This document shows, in pieces, positions 39,513 through 49,208 of a DNA stretch of 64,000 bases. How positions within the stretch are numbered: position 1 is the stretch's first letter; each line of letters starts with the position of its first letter. A program made the translations under genes and the position numbers. Source of the stretch: Poseidonocella sp. HB161398 (GTDB lineage: Bacteria > Pseudomonadota > Alphaproteobacteria > Rhodobacterales > Rhodobacteraceae); assembly GCF_005870025.1 (NCBI RefSeq), contig NZ_VATA01000002.1, positions 124,001 through 188,000 on the forward strand, written 5' to 3'. The notes under the pieces are model-generated. The model had not been told where the DNA came from. It searched no databases and saw only the letters and a list, made by a program, of their open reading frames with translations.

Positions 39513-40565
39513 CTATGATGCCCGCGCGCGGCGCCGGCGGTTCTGTGCGCTCCAGGCCTCGACAAAGCGGAGCACCTGGTCCTCGGTTGTCTCGGGGCCG
39601 AGCGAGACGCGGATCGCGCTTCCGGCGGTTTCCGCATCATGGCCCATGGCCAACAGCACGTTGCTCGCCTTCACCTTCCCCGAGGAGCAGGCGGAGCCGG
39701 CCGAGATCGCAAATCCCGCCAGATCCATCTGCATCACCTGGGTCTCGCCCTTCCAGCCGGGAGTGGCGATCATCGAGGTATTGGGCAGACGCGCGCTATC
39801 TTTCCCGACAAAAATAGTCGAAGAATTTTCCGAGGCCAAGCCGCTTTCTAGAATTTTTCTAAGTTCAAAGACGTTTTCCCAGACGCCCTCGGCGAGATCC
39901 CGCTGCGCGGCCTGGGCCGCAGCAGAAAAGCCACTGATTCCAATGACATTTTCCGTCCCGGAGCGGCGCCCCATCTCCTGTCCGCCGCCCTTGATCCGGG
40001 CCGTGATGTCAAGCCCGCGCCTGAGCACCAGCGCACCGATACCTTTGGGGCCGCCCAGCTTATGTGCAGATATGAAGCCCATGTCGATGCCCATCCAGTC
40101 GAATCCCACCGGCATCTTTCCGAAGCCCTGGGTGAGGTCGCTGACGGCCAGGCCCTCGGGCAGATCCTGGATCACCCCGGTCTCGCTATTGGCGAGTTGC
40201 AAAGCGCAACCGCTGGCATCTTGGGGCAGTTGCACCTTGCCACCGCCGTCCACGGGAAGATCCTCGCGGCACCAGGAGCGCACGGCGTCATGCTCGATCC
40301 CGGCGCAGCGCAGGTCGCGCCCGGCAAGCGCCAGGGCCGCCGCTTCGGTCGCGCCGGAGACGAAGACGATATCGGCCGCCATCGCGCCGAGCGCCTCGGC
40401 GATCTGGCCGCGCGCCTTCTCCACCAGCCCTTTCGCCGCCCGCCCCTCGGCATGGACCGAGGAGGGATTGCCGGTCACGTCCATCGCCGCGATCATCGCC
40501 GCCCTGGCCTCGGGGCGCAGCGGCGTCGTGGCGTTCCAGTCCAGATAGGCTCTTTCCCGCGTCAT
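39513..40565 (-). CDS. NifS/IscS-like cysteine desulfurase
   Basis: A 350-residue class I-type desulfurase, distinct from SufS at the end of the same operon. [18 protein letters not shown] starts the protein, the PLP lysine is in [11 protein letters not shown], and the mobile-loop cysteine is in [10 protein letters not shown]. It is somewhat shorter than IscS (about 400). Its ATG overlaps the iscR stop by four bases. A stretch near 39780-39870 is unusually AT-rich for this genome, with rare-looking codons such as AGA, CTA and TTT, although the frame stays open. Confidence 0.94.
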   Translation of the reverse strand: MTRERAYLDWNATTPLRPEARAAMIAAMDVTGNPSSVHAEGRAAKGLVEKARGQIAEALGAMAADIVFVSGATEAAALALAGRDLRCAGIEHDAVRSWCREDLPVDGGGKVQLPQDASGCALQLANSETGVIQDLPEGLAVSDLTQGFGKMPVGFDWMGIDMGFISAHKLGGPKGIGALVLRRGLDITARIKGGGQEMGRRSGTENVIGISGFSAAAQAAQRDLAEGVWENVFELRKILESGLASENSSTIFVGKDSARLPNTSMIATPGWKGETQVMQMDLAGFAISAGSACSSGKVKASNVLLAMGHDAETAGSAIRVSLGPETTEDQVLRFVEAWSAQNRRRRARAS

Positions 40566-41020
40566 TCGTCGATGATGGCGAAGAGGTTTGGGACGGCGGG
40601 ACAGGGGGCGAGGTCGTTCTTCACGACATCCGACAGCCGCGTCTGGTGGAGGAAGACATAGACATGGGCCGAGAAGCCCTCCCAGAGCCGGTTGGTCAGC
40701 GACTGGGCGCGGGAGCCCGAGAGCGCGCCGGAGGCTGCCGCCCCCTTGTGCAGTGCGCTGACGGTCTCGTCGACGGCGGCGAGAATCTCGGAGACGCGGA
40801 TTTCCGTCGCAGGCCGCGCCAGGCGGTAGCCCCCGCCCGGGCCGCGCACCGATTCAACCAGCTTCGCGCGGCGCAGCTTGACGAAGAGCTGTTCCAGATA
40901 GGCCACTGAAATGTCCTGCCGTTTGGCGACATCGGCCAGGCTGACCGGTTCGTCGCGCTTCTGCAACGCCAGGTCGGTCAGCGCCACCATCGCATAGCGG
41001 CCTTTTGTGCTGAGCTTCAC
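40562..41020 (-). CDS. iscR: IscR-type Rrf2 regulator with a single cysteine
   Basis: A 152-residue Rrf2-family winged-helix regulator at the head of the SUF operon. MKLSTKGRYAMVALTDLAL, ISVAYLEQLFVKLRRAKLVESVRGPGGGYRLAR form the DNA-binding part. Classical IscR binds a [2Fe-2S] cluster through three Cys and a His. Here the only cysteine is in APCPAVPN near the C-terminus, as described for IscR of Rhodobacter sphaeroides. The GTG start at 41020 has GGAGG upstream. Its own promoter must lie in 41021-41170; on the minus strand a TATACA near 41060 could be a -10 box. It probably represses or activates the operon according to Fe-S status. Confidence 0.93.
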   Translation of the reverse strand: MKLSTKGRYAMVALTDLALQKRDEPVSLADVAKRQDISVAYLEQLFVKLRRAKLVESVRGPGGGYRLARPATEIRVSEILAAVDETVSALHKGAAASGALSGSRAQSLTNRLWEGFSAHVYVFLHQTRLSDVVKNDLAPCPAVPNLFAIIDE

Positions 41021-41170
41021 GCTATCCCCTCCGTTGCCATTGACCCGTGGCCCATGGATGTATACCTGCCTCACGATGCCGTCATGCCCGTGACGGCGAG
41101 AGACACGTCTAAGGACCGGTGGAGACTCCGTCAAGGAACAGCGCCGGTGAGCTGGAGAGCTGAGCAGCCG

Positions 41171-41824
41171 ATGCCTGAGGTCATTTTCCCCGGACCCGAA
41201 GGGCGCCTGGAGGGGCGCTACCACCCGCAGAAGATCAAGGACGCCCCGATCGCGATCATCCTGCACCCGCATCCGCAGTTCGGCGGGACGATGAACAACC
41301 GCGTCGTCTACAATCTGCATTACACTTTCTTCAACATGGGCTTCACCGTCCTGCGGTTCAATTTCCGCGGCGTCGGCCGGTCCCAGGGCGAATACGACCA
41401 GGGGATCGGCGAGCTGTCGGACGCGGCCTCCGCGCTCGACTACCTGCAGTCGATGAACCAGAACGCCAAGCACTGCTGGGTCGCGGGCTTCTCCTTCGGG
41501 GCCTGGATCGGCATGCAGCTGCTGATGCGCCGCCCCGAGATCACCGGCTTCGTCTCGGTCAGCCCGCCCGCGAACATGTACGACTTCTCGTTCCTGGCGC
41601 CCTGCCCGTCCTCGGGGCTGATCATCAACGGCACCAATGACCGGGTCGCCCCGCCGGCCGATACCCGTTCGCTCGTCGGCAAGCTGCACGAGCAGAAGGG
41701 CATCACCATCACCCATACCGAGGTCGAGGGCGCGGGCCATTTCTACGAGGATCCGCATATGGAGACCCTCACCGGTTCGGTTTCCGACTACGTCAAGCGG
41801 CGGCTCACCGAGACCACCCGTTGA
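41171..41824 (+). CDS. Alpha/beta hydrolase (dienelactone-hydrolase-like)
   Basis: A 217-residue alpha/beta hydrolase. IILHPHPQFGGTMNNRVV forms the oxyanion region, LRFNFRGVGRSQGEYDQG follows, the nucleophile Ser is in GFSFGAWIG, an acid lies near GTNDRVAPP and the His in GAGHFY. The family is widespread in alphaproteobacteria but without a known substrate. ATG 41171 (PEVIFPGPEG) is preferred to the longer frame from 41054. The HD-domain gene overlaps its stop by four bases. Confidence 0.9.
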   Translation: MPEVIFPGPEGRLEGRYHPQKIKDAPIAIILHPHPQFGGTMNNRVVYNLHYTFFNMGFTVLRFNFRGVGRSQGEYDQGIGELSDAASALDYLQSMNQNAKHCWVAGFSFGAWIGMQLLMRRPEITGFVSVSPPANMYDFSFLAPCPSSGLIINGTNDRVAPPADTRSLVGKLHEQKGITITHTEVEGAGHFYEDPHMETLTGSVSDYVKRRLTETTR

Positions 41825-42405
41825 CCCGTCTCGACCGGCAGATCGCCTTCCTGATGGAGGCGGAGCGGCTTCGCAAGATCGAGCGCTCCACCCCCATCGG
41901 CGACGGCTCGCGGCCGGAGAATTCGGCAGAGCATTCCTGGCATCTCGCGCTCTTCGCACTGGTGCTGGGCGAGCATGGCGCGGAGGGGATCGACCTCAAC
42001 CGCGTGATCCGCATGCTGATCCTGCATGACATCGTCGAGGTGGATGCCGGCGACAACCCGATCCACGGCAATGTCGACACCGCCGCGCAGGAAGCCGCCG
42101 AGAAGAAGGCGGCCGACCGGCTCTACGGGCTCCTGCCCGAGGACCAGGGGGCGGAGCTGCGCGCGCTCTGGGACGAGTTCGAGGCCGAGGAGACGCCCGA
42201 GGCGCAATTCGCCAAGGCGCTCGACCGGTTCCAGCCGCCTCTTCTGAACCTCGCCACCGACGGGGTGAACTGGAAGCTCTACGAGGTCACCCCCGAGAAG
42301 ATCGAGCGCCGCATCGGCCGCGCAGTCGAACGCGGCGCGCCGGGGCTCTGGTCCTGGCTCTGGCCGCGGATCACCGGCTTCTTCGCCGGGACCTCGGCGC
42401 GCTAG
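41821..42405 (+). CDS. HD-domain phosphohydrolase (YfbR/HDDC2-like)
   Basis: A 194-residue HD-superfamily protein. The metal ligands are visible in SAEHSWHLAL, LILHDIVEVDAGD and the following Asp/Glu-rich helix, so a 5'-deoxynucleotidase-type reaction on nucleotide monophosphates is likely. The start is TTG 41821, overlapping the preceding hydrolase stop (TTGA). It converges with the DUF2235 gene, which ends one base away. Confidence 0.88.
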   Translation: MTRLDRQIAFLMEAERLRKIERSTPIGDGSRPENSAEHSWHLALFALVLGEHGAEGIDLNRVIRMLILHDIVEVDAGDNPIHGNVDTAAQEAAEKKAADRLYGLLPEDQGAELRALWDEFEAEETPEAQFAKALDRFQPPLLNLATDGVNWKLYEVTPEKIERRIGRAVERGAPGLWSWLWPRITGFFAGTSAR

Positions 42406-42406
42406 C

Positions 42407-43573
42407 TCAGGCGGGCCAGCCCGCGCTGCCCGCCACCGCGCTGAGCTGCGACGGGCGGTAGGGCCAGCCCGGCCCGGCCCCGGCCCCGCGCCAGCGCGCT
42501 TCGGCCACTTCCGACACCTCCGCCGCGCTTTCCGCCGCTGGCCGCTGATAGGGGAAGGCGCGCAGCGTCAGCCGGTCGGCGAGCTTGTAGGCCACCTCCG
42601 GATTGCCGAAGGGCCCCAGCACATCGGCCCGGCCGCGCAGCGCCGCGATCTTCGCGGCATCAAAGGCCAGCCCGGCCGCCTCGGCCCCCGCGGCGATCCA
42701 GTCGAGCACGGCCATCCCCGCCCCCTCATGCCCCTCGGTCAGCGAACCGCCCACCGTGCCGTGCACGCCGGGAAACCAGAGCTGGCGGTAGGGCGCGTCC
42801 CCGGCCGCCGCATTCAGTTCCGCCAGCTTGGCGCGGTCCCAGGGCACGGATTTGTAGGTGATCCGCGGCTCGTCGATGGCCATGGCGTGGCGCGCCGCGC
42901 GCACCATCGCGCTGAGCTTCTGGTCGTGGAAGCGGTAGCGGCTGTTGACTCGCGCGATCCCCGGCCAGAGCTCGGGCACGCCGAGCGCGCCCACCGTGTC
43001 GAAGACCCCCATATAGGCGATGCGCAGCGGGCAGGCGCCGGGCCGCGCCGCCCGGTCGGCCTCGTCGGTGGCGAGCCCGGGATTGACCCAGCCCCTCAGG
43101 CTGCGCGCGCGCTCCTCCCAGGGGGCATCGCCGGGGCGGCGACTGCGATAGACCCCCATCAGATGCGACAGCAGCACTGGGTCGTCCTCGGTCGGCAGGC
43201 TGCAATTGCGCAGGAGCCCCACCAGCGAGCGGGCGGTATAGGCGCCGCGCGAGAAGCCGAAGATGTGGATCTCGTCGCCCGGCTCGTAGCGGCGCACAAG
43301 GAAGCGGTAGGCCTTCAGGATCTTGTCGTCGAGCCCCCACCCGAAGACGCCGCCGCCGACCCTGTCGATCGTGTAGCGCAGGCGCCCGACCTCGCCCGGC
43401 GTGCCAACCCCGTCGATATAGAAGCCCTCCTGCGCCACGCCATCCGGCGCCTTGCCCGCAATCACCGCCTCGGAAAGCCGCAGGATGCTGGTGACGGGGC
43501 GGTTTTCTGCCGCGAGCACGGCCCGGTCGCTGCGATTCCAGGTTCCATCGCAGAAAATTGCGATACGCTTCAT
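42407..43573 (-). CDS. DUF2235 alpha/beta hydrolase
   Basis: A 388-residue protein of the DUF2235 family. [13 protein letters not shown] near the N-terminus, FIDGVGT-like [23 protein letters not shown] and the lipase-type nucleophile [11 protein letters not shown] are all characteristic. The family includes Tle1-type phospholipase effectors of type VI secretion, but no VgrG, PAAR or immunity-like gene is nearby and no signal peptide is seen, so a housekeeping or unknown role is equally possible. Start ATG 43573. Confidence 0.87.
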   Translation of the reverse strand: MKRIAIFCDGTWNRSDRAVLAAENRPVTSILRLSEAVIAGKAPDGVAQEGFYIDGVGTPGEVGRLRYTIDRVGGGVFGWGLDDKILKAYRFLVRRYEPGDEIHIFGFSRGAYTARSLVGLLRNCSLPTEDDPVLLSHLMGVYRSRRPGDAPWEERARSLRGWVNPGLATDEADRAARPGACPLRIAYMGVFDTVGALGVPELWPGIARVNSRYRFHDQKLSAMVRAARHAMAIDEPRITYKSVPWDRAKLAELNAAAGDAPYRQLWFPGVHGTVGGSLTEGHEGAGMAVLDWIAAGAEAAGLAFDAAKIAALRGRADVLGPFGNPEVAYKLADRLTLRAFPYQRPAAESAAEVSEVAEARWRGAGAGPGWPYRPSQLSAVAGSAGWPA

Positions 43574-43621
43574 GGCAAATTCACCCCCTCGCGATCCTAG
43601 TCGAGCATGACCGCAGCCCGT

Positions 43622-43651
43622 CCGACTCACAAGCCGACTCACAAGCCGACT
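43622..43651. repeat. 12-bp tandem repeat, 2.5 copies
   Basis: The unit CCGACTCACAAG occurs twice in tandem and is followed by half a copy (CCGACT). It lies in the intergenic space between the divergent DUF2235 and icd genes. Confidence 0.8.
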
Positions 43652-43794
43652 TGCACCGCCCTCCTGCCGCCGCGGCGTCCGCGCATCAGGGGCGCGGCAT
43701 TCTGTATACCAACGTATGCAAATCTGGCCCCCGCCTGGAAAATGCGCTAAGGCGGCAGGAGTTCTTCCCCCGCTCCCGACTCAGAGGACCACCG

Positions 43795-45009
43795 ATGACC
43801 AAGATCAAGGTAGACAACCCGATCGTCGAAATGGATGGCGACGAGATGACCCGGATCATCTGGGACTTCATCAAGCAGAAGCTCATCCTGCCCTATCTCG
43901 ATCTCGACCTGCTCTATTACGACCTCTCGATCCAGGAGCGCGACCGGACGGAGGACCAGATCACCATCGACGCGGCCGAGAAGACCAGGGAAGTCGGCGT
44001 CGCGGTGAAATGCGCGACCATCACCCCGGACGAGCAGCGGGTCGAGGAATTTGGCCTGAAGAAGATGTGGCGCAGCCCCAACGGCACGATCCGCAACATC
44101 CTGGGCGGCGTGGTCTTCCGCCAGCCGATCATCTGCCGCAACGTGCCCCGCCTTGTGCCCGGCTGGACCCATCCGATCGTCATCGGCCGCCACGCCTTCG
44201 GCGACCAGTACCGCGCCACCGACTTCCTGATGCCGGGCCCGGGCAAGCTGATCCTGAAATTCGAGGGCGATGACGGCCAGGTGATCGAGCGCGAAGTCTA
44301 CCAGTCGCCCTCCGCCGGGGTCGCGCAGGCGCAGTACAACCTCGACAGCTCGATCATCGACTTCGCCCGCGCCTCGATGAATTACGGCCTGAACCTCGGC
44401 TGGCCGGTCTATCTGTCGACCAAGAACACCATCCTCAAGGCCTATGACGGCCGCTTCAAGGACCTGTTCCAGAAGGTCTACGAGGAGGAGTTCGAAGAGA
44501 AGTTCAAGGCCAAGGGCATCTGGTACGAGCACCGGCTGATCGACGACATGGTCGCCTGCTGCATGAAATGGTCGGGCAAGTTCGTCTGGGCCTGCAAGAA
44601 CTACGACGGCGACGTTCAGTCCGACACCGTGGCGCAGGGCTTCGGCTCGCTCGGGCTGATGACCTCGCAGCTGATGACGCCGGACGGCAAGATCGTCGAG
44701 GCCGAGGCCGCGCATGGCACCGTCACCCGCCACTATCGCCAGCACCAGGAAGGCAAGTCGACCTCGACGAACTCGATCGCCTCGATCTTCGCCTGGACCG
44801 GCGGGCTGAAGCACCGCGCCAAGCTCGACCAGAACACCGCGCTGATGGCCTTCGCCACCACGCTGGAGAAGACCATCGTCGAGACGGTGGAATCGGGCTT
44901 CATGACCAAGGACCTCGCGCTGCTCGTCGGCCCCGACCAGGGCTGGCTGACCACGATGGGCTTCCTCGAGAAGATCGACGAGAACCTCAACAAGGCGCTC
45001 GTCGGCTAG
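43795..45009 (+). CDS. icd: NADP-dependent isocitrate dehydrogenase
   Basis: A 404-residue TCA-cycle enzyme converting isocitrate to 2-oxoglutarate with NADPH formation. It is of the eukaryote-like dimeric type: [16 protein letters not shown] at the N-terminus, [14 protein letters not shown] for substrate phosphorylatable loop, YDGDVQSD, and [13 protein letters not shown] for the cofactor. ATG 43795 follows AGAGGA. A promoter should lie in 43652-43780 (GTATACCAACGTATGC near 43707 is AT-rich). Confidence 0.97.
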   Translation: MTKIKVDNPIVEMDGDEMTRIIWDFIKQKLILPYLDLDLLYYDLSIQERDRTEDQITIDAAEKTREVGVAVKCATITPDEQRVEEFGLKKMWRSPNGTIRNILGGVVFRQPIICRNVPRLVPGWTHPIVIGRHAFGDQYRATDFLMPGPGKLILKFEGDDGQVIEREVYQSPSAGVAQAQYNLDSSIIDFARASMNYGLNLGWPVYLSTKNTILKAYDGRFKDLFQKVYEEEFEEKFKAKGIWYEHRLIDDMVACCMKWSGKFVWACKNYDGDVQSDTVAQGFGSLGLMTSQLMTPDGKIVEAEAAHGTVTRHYRQHQEGKSTSTNSIASIFAWTGGLKHRAKLDQNTALMAFATTLEKTIVETVESGFMTKDLALLVGPDQGWLTTMGFLEKIDENLNKALVG

Positions 45010-45045
45010 GCAGCGGCGCCTTCTCCACAGCTTGATGACCATCTG

Positions 45046-45070
45046 ACGCGGCGTCCCCCGGGCGCCGCGT
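45046..45070 (+). terminator. Terminator hairpin after icd
   Basis: ACGCGGCG and CGCCGCGT pair perfectly around a 9-base loop, 37 bases after the icd stop. Only a short T stretch follows. Confidence 0.55.
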
Positions 45071-45137
45071 CTTGCCATCGGCCGGATTGCAGGCTCAACT
45101 GGGTCAGAACCCCTGCCCTTCCTCGAGGAGCCTGCCC

Positions 45138-45764
45138 ATGCCAGCGCCGATGCCCCTTCCCGATCCCGAAGCGGTCGAACATACCGCCCTCGACGACGTG
45201 CAGGGCCTCTCGACCGGGATCGTGATGTGCTCGCTCGGGCTGGTGCTGCTGACCTATATGGGCTTCATGACCGGCCAGACCGCAGGCGCCGCCGTCATCC
45301 TCGCCCATCTGACCGGCTATTCCTTCGGCAAGGTGTTCTTCGTCATCAACCTGCCCTTCTACTGGCTGGCGGTGAAACGGATGGGCTGGGAGTTCACGCT
45401 GAAATCGCTCGGCTGCGTGACCGCGCTCTCGGTGTGCACCGACTACATGCCGCTCGGCTTCCAGATCGAGCACCTGAACCCGATCCTCGGCGTCTTCTTC
45501 TTCGGCACCGTCACCGGCATCGGGCTGCTCGCCATCTTCCGCCATGGCGGATCGCTCGGCGGGCTGGGCATCATCGCCCTCTACATCCAGGACAATTTCG
45601 GCTTCCGCGCAGGCTATGTGCAGCTGATCATCGATGCCGTGCTCTTTCTAATTGCGGCGCTGATCTTCCCGTTCACGGTCGTCTTCTACTCGCTGATCGG
45701 GGCGGTGATCCTCAACGGGCTGATCGCCTTCAACCACCGCAGGGACCGCTATATCGCGCGATAA
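45138..45764 (+). CDS. YitT-family membrane protein
   Basis: A 208-residue integral membrane protein with five to six helices. QGLSTGIVMCSLGLVLLTYMGFMTGQTAGAA and the RHGGSLGGLGIIALYIQ motif are typical of the YitT/DUF161 group, whose transported substrate is unknown. ATG 45138 has GAGGAG upstream at good spacing. Confidence 0.85.
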   Translation: MPAPMPLPDPEAVEHTALDDVQGLSTGIVMCSLGLVLLTYMGFMTGQTAGAAVILAHLTGYSFGKVFFVINLPFYWLAVKRMGWEFTLKSLGCVTALSVCTDYMPLGFQIEHLNPILGVFFFGTVTGIGLLAIFRHGGSLGGLGIIALYIQDNFGFRAGYVQLIIDAVLFLIAALIFPFTVVFYSLIGAVILNGLIAFNHRRDRYIAR

Positions 45765-45857
45765 CCCGCCAGATAGGTCAATTCCCCTGTCTTTAGGACT
45801 AGCCTTCCGCGCTGCGGCGCTGTAGGGCCAGCGCAACTTCAGACAAGGACGCCACCC

Positions 45858-47672
45858 ATGGATCTGCGCAACATCGCGATCATCGCACACGTCGACCACG
45901 GCAAGACGACCCTGGTGGACGAACTGCTCAAGCAATCGGGCACCTACCGCGAGAACCAGGCCACCACCGAACGGGCCATGGATTCGAACGACCTGGAACG
46001 CGAGCGCGGGATCACCATCCTCGCGAAAGCGACCAGTGTCGAGTGGAAAGGTGCTCGCATCAACATCGTCGACACGCCCGGCCACGCCGATTTCGGCGGC
46101 GAGGTGGAGCGCATCCTGTCGATGGTCGACGGCGTGGTCCTGCTGGTGGACGCGGCCGAGGGCCCGATGCCCCAGACGAAATTCGTGACCTCCAAGGCGC
46201 TGGCGCTCGGGCTGAAGCCGATCGTCGTGCTGAACAAGGTCGACAAGCCCGATGCCGAGCCCGACCGCGCGCTCGACGAGGTGTTCGACCTCTTCGCCTC
46301 GCTCGACGCCAATGACGAGCAGCTCGATTTCCCGGCACTCTACGCCTCCGGCCGCAACGGCTGGTGCGATGCCGAACTCGACGGCCCGCGCAAGGACCTG
46401 TCGGCGCTCTTCGATCTGGTGCTGAGCCATGTCGAGCCGCCGAAGCAGATCGCCAAGCGCGAAGAGCCCTTCTCCATGCTGGCCACCACGCTGGGCGCGG
46501 ATCCGTTCATCGGCCGCCTGCTGACGGGCCGCGTCGAGTCGGGCACGCTCAAGGCCGGGACGACCGTCAACGCGCTGTCGCGCGACGGCAGCCGGGTGGA
46601 GCAGTTCCGCGTCACCAAGATCCTCGCCTTCCGCGGCCTGTCGCAGCAGCCGATCGACCTGGCGGAAGCCGGCGACATCGTCAGCCTCGCGGGCATGTCG
46701 AAGGCCACCGTGGCCGACACGATCTGCGATCCGGCCATCACCGACGCGATCCCGGCCCAGCCGATCGATCCGCCCACCATCACCGTCACCTTCGGCATCA
46801 ATGACAGCCCGCTGGCTGGCCGCGACGGCGACAAGGTCCAGTCGCGCGTGATCCGCGACCGCCTGATGAAAGAGGCCGAGTCGAACGTCGCCATCAAGAT
46901 CTCCGACACCCCCGGCGGCGAGGCCTTCGAGGTTGCGGGCCGCGGCGAACTGCAGATGGGCGTGCTGATCGAGAACATGCGCCGCGAAGGGTTCGAACTG
47001 TCGATCTCCCGCCCGCAGGTGCTCTTCCGCGAGGAAGGCGGCCAGCGCCTGGAGCCGATCGAGGAAGTCACCATCGACGTCGATGACGAATTCTCCGGCG
47101 CGGTGATCGAGAAGCTGACCGGCGCGCGCCGCGGCGAGATGACCGAGATGCGCCAGAACGGCGGCAAGACCCGGATCATCGCGCTGGTCCCGTCGCGCGG
47201 CCTGATCGGCTATCACGGCGAGTTCCTGACCGACACCCGCGGCACCGGCGTGCTGAACCGCGTCTTCCACAGCTGGGAGCCCCACAAGGGCGCGATCCCC
47301 GGCCGCCGCGCAGGCGTGCTGATCTCGATGGAGAACGGCGCTTCGGTCGCCTATGCGCTGTGGAACCTGGAAGATCGCGGCAAGATGTTCATCGGCGCGC
47401 AGGAGCCGGTCTATACCGGCATGATCATCGGCGAGCACAGCCGCGACAACGACCTGGAAGTGAACCCGCTGAAGGGCAAGAAGCTGACCAACGTCCGCGC
47501 CTCTGGCACCGACGAGGCCGTGCGCCTGACCACGCCGATCACGCTGACGCTGGAACAGGCGATCGCCTATATCGACGATGACGAGCTTGTCGAAGTCACG
47601 CCGAACGCGATCCGCCTGCGCAAGCGCTATCTCGACCCGCATGAGCGCAAGCGGATGGCCAGATCCGCCTGA
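45858..47672 (+). CDS. typA: TypA/BipA ribosome-associated GTPase
   Basis: A 604-residue translational GTPase. G1 is AHVDHGKTT, switch [20 protein letters not shown] the base-specificity motif, followed by EF-G-like domains and the TypA-specific C-terminal domain with [17 protein letters not shown]. It assists 50S assembly and stress or cold adaptation. Normal length; single gene with its own terminator. Confidence 0.97.
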   Translation: MDLRNIAIIAHVDHGKTTLVDELLKQSGTYRENQATTERAMDSNDLERERGITILAKATSVEWKGARINIVDTPGHADFGGEVERILSMVDGVVLLVDAAEGPMPQTKFVTSKALALGLKPIVVLNKVDKPDAEPDRALDEVFDLFASLDANDEQLDFPALYASGRNGWCDAELDGPRKDLSALFDLVLSHVEPPKQIAKREEPFSMLATTLGADPFIGRLLTGRVESGTLKAGTTVNALSRDGSRVEQFRVTKILAFRGLSQQPIDLAEAGDIVSLAGMSKATVADTICDPAITDAIPAQPIDPPTITVTFGINDSPLAGRDGDKVQSRVIRDRLMKEAESNVAIKISDTPGGEAFEVAGRGELQMGVLIENMRREGFELSISRPQVLFREEGGQRLEPIEEVTIDVDDEFSGAVIEKLTGARRGEMTEMRQNGGKTRIIALVPSRGLIGYHGEFLTDTRGTGVLNRVFHSWEPHKGAIPGRRAGVLISMENGASVAYALWNLEDRGKMFIGAQEPVYTGMIIGEHSRDNDLEVNPLKGKKLTNVRASGTDEAVRLTTPITLTLEQAIAYIDDDELVEVTPNAIRLRKRYLDPHERKRMARSA

Positions 47673-47698
47673 TCGCGCTGCAGCGAGAGCAATCCGGA

Positions 47699-47728
47699 CG
47701 GCGTCCTCCCCAGGGAGGGCGCCGTTTT
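47699..47728 (+). terminator. Rho-independent terminator of typA
   Basis: A long stem (CGGCG-T-CCTCCC, loop CA, GGGAGG-G-CGCCG) is followed by TTTT, 27 bases after the typA stop. Confidence 0.85.
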
Positions 47729-47854
47729 CCGTTTCAAGGCACGGGCGGATCACATTACCCAACGGAAATACTCAAGTTTTCGTCATCCGGGCTCGACGCT
47801 GCATCGCGGCATTGCCATATGACGGAAAGGTTTTCGCTAGTAGAGGATGTCCTC

Positions 47855-48412
47855 ATGTCCGGACGCACCCCCATTCTCGACACGGAGGCGGGCTACGGCC
47901 TCGTGACCCGCCTCCTCCACTGGTCTCTGGCCGTGCTGATCCTGTGGCAGCTGGCCGGGATGGGGTTCAAGCGTGTGCTGGGCGGCGAAAGCGCGGTGAC
48001 GCAGTTCTTCCGTGGCCATCACGGCGATCTGGGGGCGCTGATCTTCGCTCTGGCAGTCGCGCGGGTTCTCTGGGCGGTTGCAATGCGCAACCGCCGCCCG
48101 GATCACGGCGCGGGCCTGCAGGGACTGGCGGTCAAGGCGGGCCATGCCGCGCTTTATGCGCTGATCGTGCTGGTGCCGCTGGCGGCCATCCTGCGCGCCA
48201 TCGGCGGCACCCGCGGCTTCGCCCCGTTCGGCCTGGAAATCACGGCGCCGCGCGAGGCGCCTATCGAATGGATGGTCGCGTTCGGCAATGCGCTGCATGG
48301 CGAGGCCGGCTGGGTGATGGCAGCGCTGATCGCAGGCCATGTCGTCATGGTCGGGCTGCATGAGGGCCTGTGGCGCGACGGCACGCTGAAGCGGATGGCC
48401 GGGCGCGCCTGA
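47855..48412 (+). CDS. Cytochrome b561-type membrane protein
   Basis: A 185-residue four-helix di-heme cytochrome of the YodB/b561 type. Candidate heme ligands are the histidines in RLLHWSLAVLI, GHHGDLG, GHAALYALIV and NALHGEAGWV/AGHVVMVGLHE. Such proteins pass electrons between the quinone pool and periplasmic acceptors such as superoxide. ATG 47855 has GAGG upstream; an ATG at 47819 is the alternative. No partner gene adjoins. Confidence 0.88.
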   Translation: MSGRTPILDTEAGYGLVTRLLHWSLAVLILWQLAGMGFKRVLGGESAVTQFFRGHHGDLGALIFALAVARVLWAVAMRNRRPDHGAGLQGLAVKAGHAALYALIVLVPLAAILRAIGGTRGFAPFGLEITAPREAPIEWMVAFGNALHGEAGWVMAALIAGHVVMVGLHEGLWRDGTLKRMAGRA

Positions 48413-48423
48413 GCCGGTTCGAG

Positions 48424-48492
48424 TTTGCAACCCTCCCGTCCCCCGGGCGGTTGCAAAATGAAACCCCCGTCCGGGTCTCCGGCGGGGGTTTC
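48424..48492. terminator. Two adjacent hairpins between convergent genes
   Basis: The first hairpin pairs TTTGCAACC (48424-48432) with GGTTGCAAA (48449-48457). The second pairs GAAACCCCCG (48460-48469) with CGGGGGTTTC (48483-48492). They lie between the convergent cytochrome and scpB genes. The second has A and T at its stem ends and can terminate both. Confidence 0.75.
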
Positions 48493-48518
48493 GCTTTGCC
48501 GCGCAATCCTGGCGGAGC

Positions 48519-49208
48519 TCAGAACATCTCTTCCTGATCCTCGTCGCCCTCGTCCTCCTCGCCATCGCCCGGCGCGTCCTCGTCGAGCCCGGGCATCCGC
48601 CGCGGATCGAGCAGACCGGCGGCACGCAGCTCGCCCAGCCCCGGCAGGTCCTTGGCCGAAGACAGCGAGAAATGGTCGAGAAACGCCTCCGTCACCACGA
48701 AGGTCACCGGACGGCCCGGCGTCTCGCGTCGCCGTCCGACGCGGATCCAGTCGAGATCGAGCAGCAGGTCGATCGTGCCCTTCGACACGGCGACGCCGCG
48801 GATCTCCTCGATCTCGGCGCGGGTCGCGGGCTGGTGGTAGGCGATGATCGCCAGGGTCTCGATGGCCGCGCGGCTGAGCTTGCGGCTCTCGACCACTTCC
48901 TTCTGCATCAGGAAGGAGACATCCGGCGCGGTGCGGATCGCCCAGGCGCCGCCGACCTGCACGACATTCACGCCACGGCCGCGATAATGGTTCTGCAGCA
49001 TCGCCACTGCCGTCCCCGGATCGCAGCCCTGCGGCATCCGCGTGCCCATTTCGCGCAGCGTCAGCGGCTCGGAGGTCGCGAAGAGCATCGCCTCCACCAT
49101 CCGCTCCTGCTCGGCCAGGGGCGGCGCGTCGAAAAGGCCCGGATCCTCCAGCGCCCCCATTTCCTCGGGATCGGCGCCTTCGGGCAGGTCGTCGTCTTGA
49201 TCGGTCAT
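48519..49208 (-). CDS. scpB: ScpB, condensin accessory subunit
   Basis: A 229-residue SMC-ScpAB subunit. The tandem winged helices are seen in EAMLFATSEPLTLREM and SRAAIETLAIIAYHQPATRAEIEEIRGVAVSKGTID, with a very acidic tail. ATG 49208 overlaps the scpA stop by four bases. Confidence 0.95.
   Translation of the reverse strand: MTDQDDDLPEGADPEEMGALEDPGLFDAPPLAEQERMVEAMLFATSEPLTLREMGTRMPQGCDPGTAVAMLQNHYRGRGVNVVQVGGAWAIRTAPDVSFLMQKEVVESRKLSRAAIETLAIIAYHQPATRAEIEEIRGVAVSKGTIDLLLDLDWIRVGRRRETPGRPVTFVVTEAFLDHFSLSSAKDLPGLGELRAAGLLDPRRMPGLDEDAPGDGEEDEGDEDQEEMF

Noticed and set aside
45648-47762. Long open frame on the minus strand opposite typA
   Set aside because: Shadow of typA; composition is not protein-like and no family was recognised.
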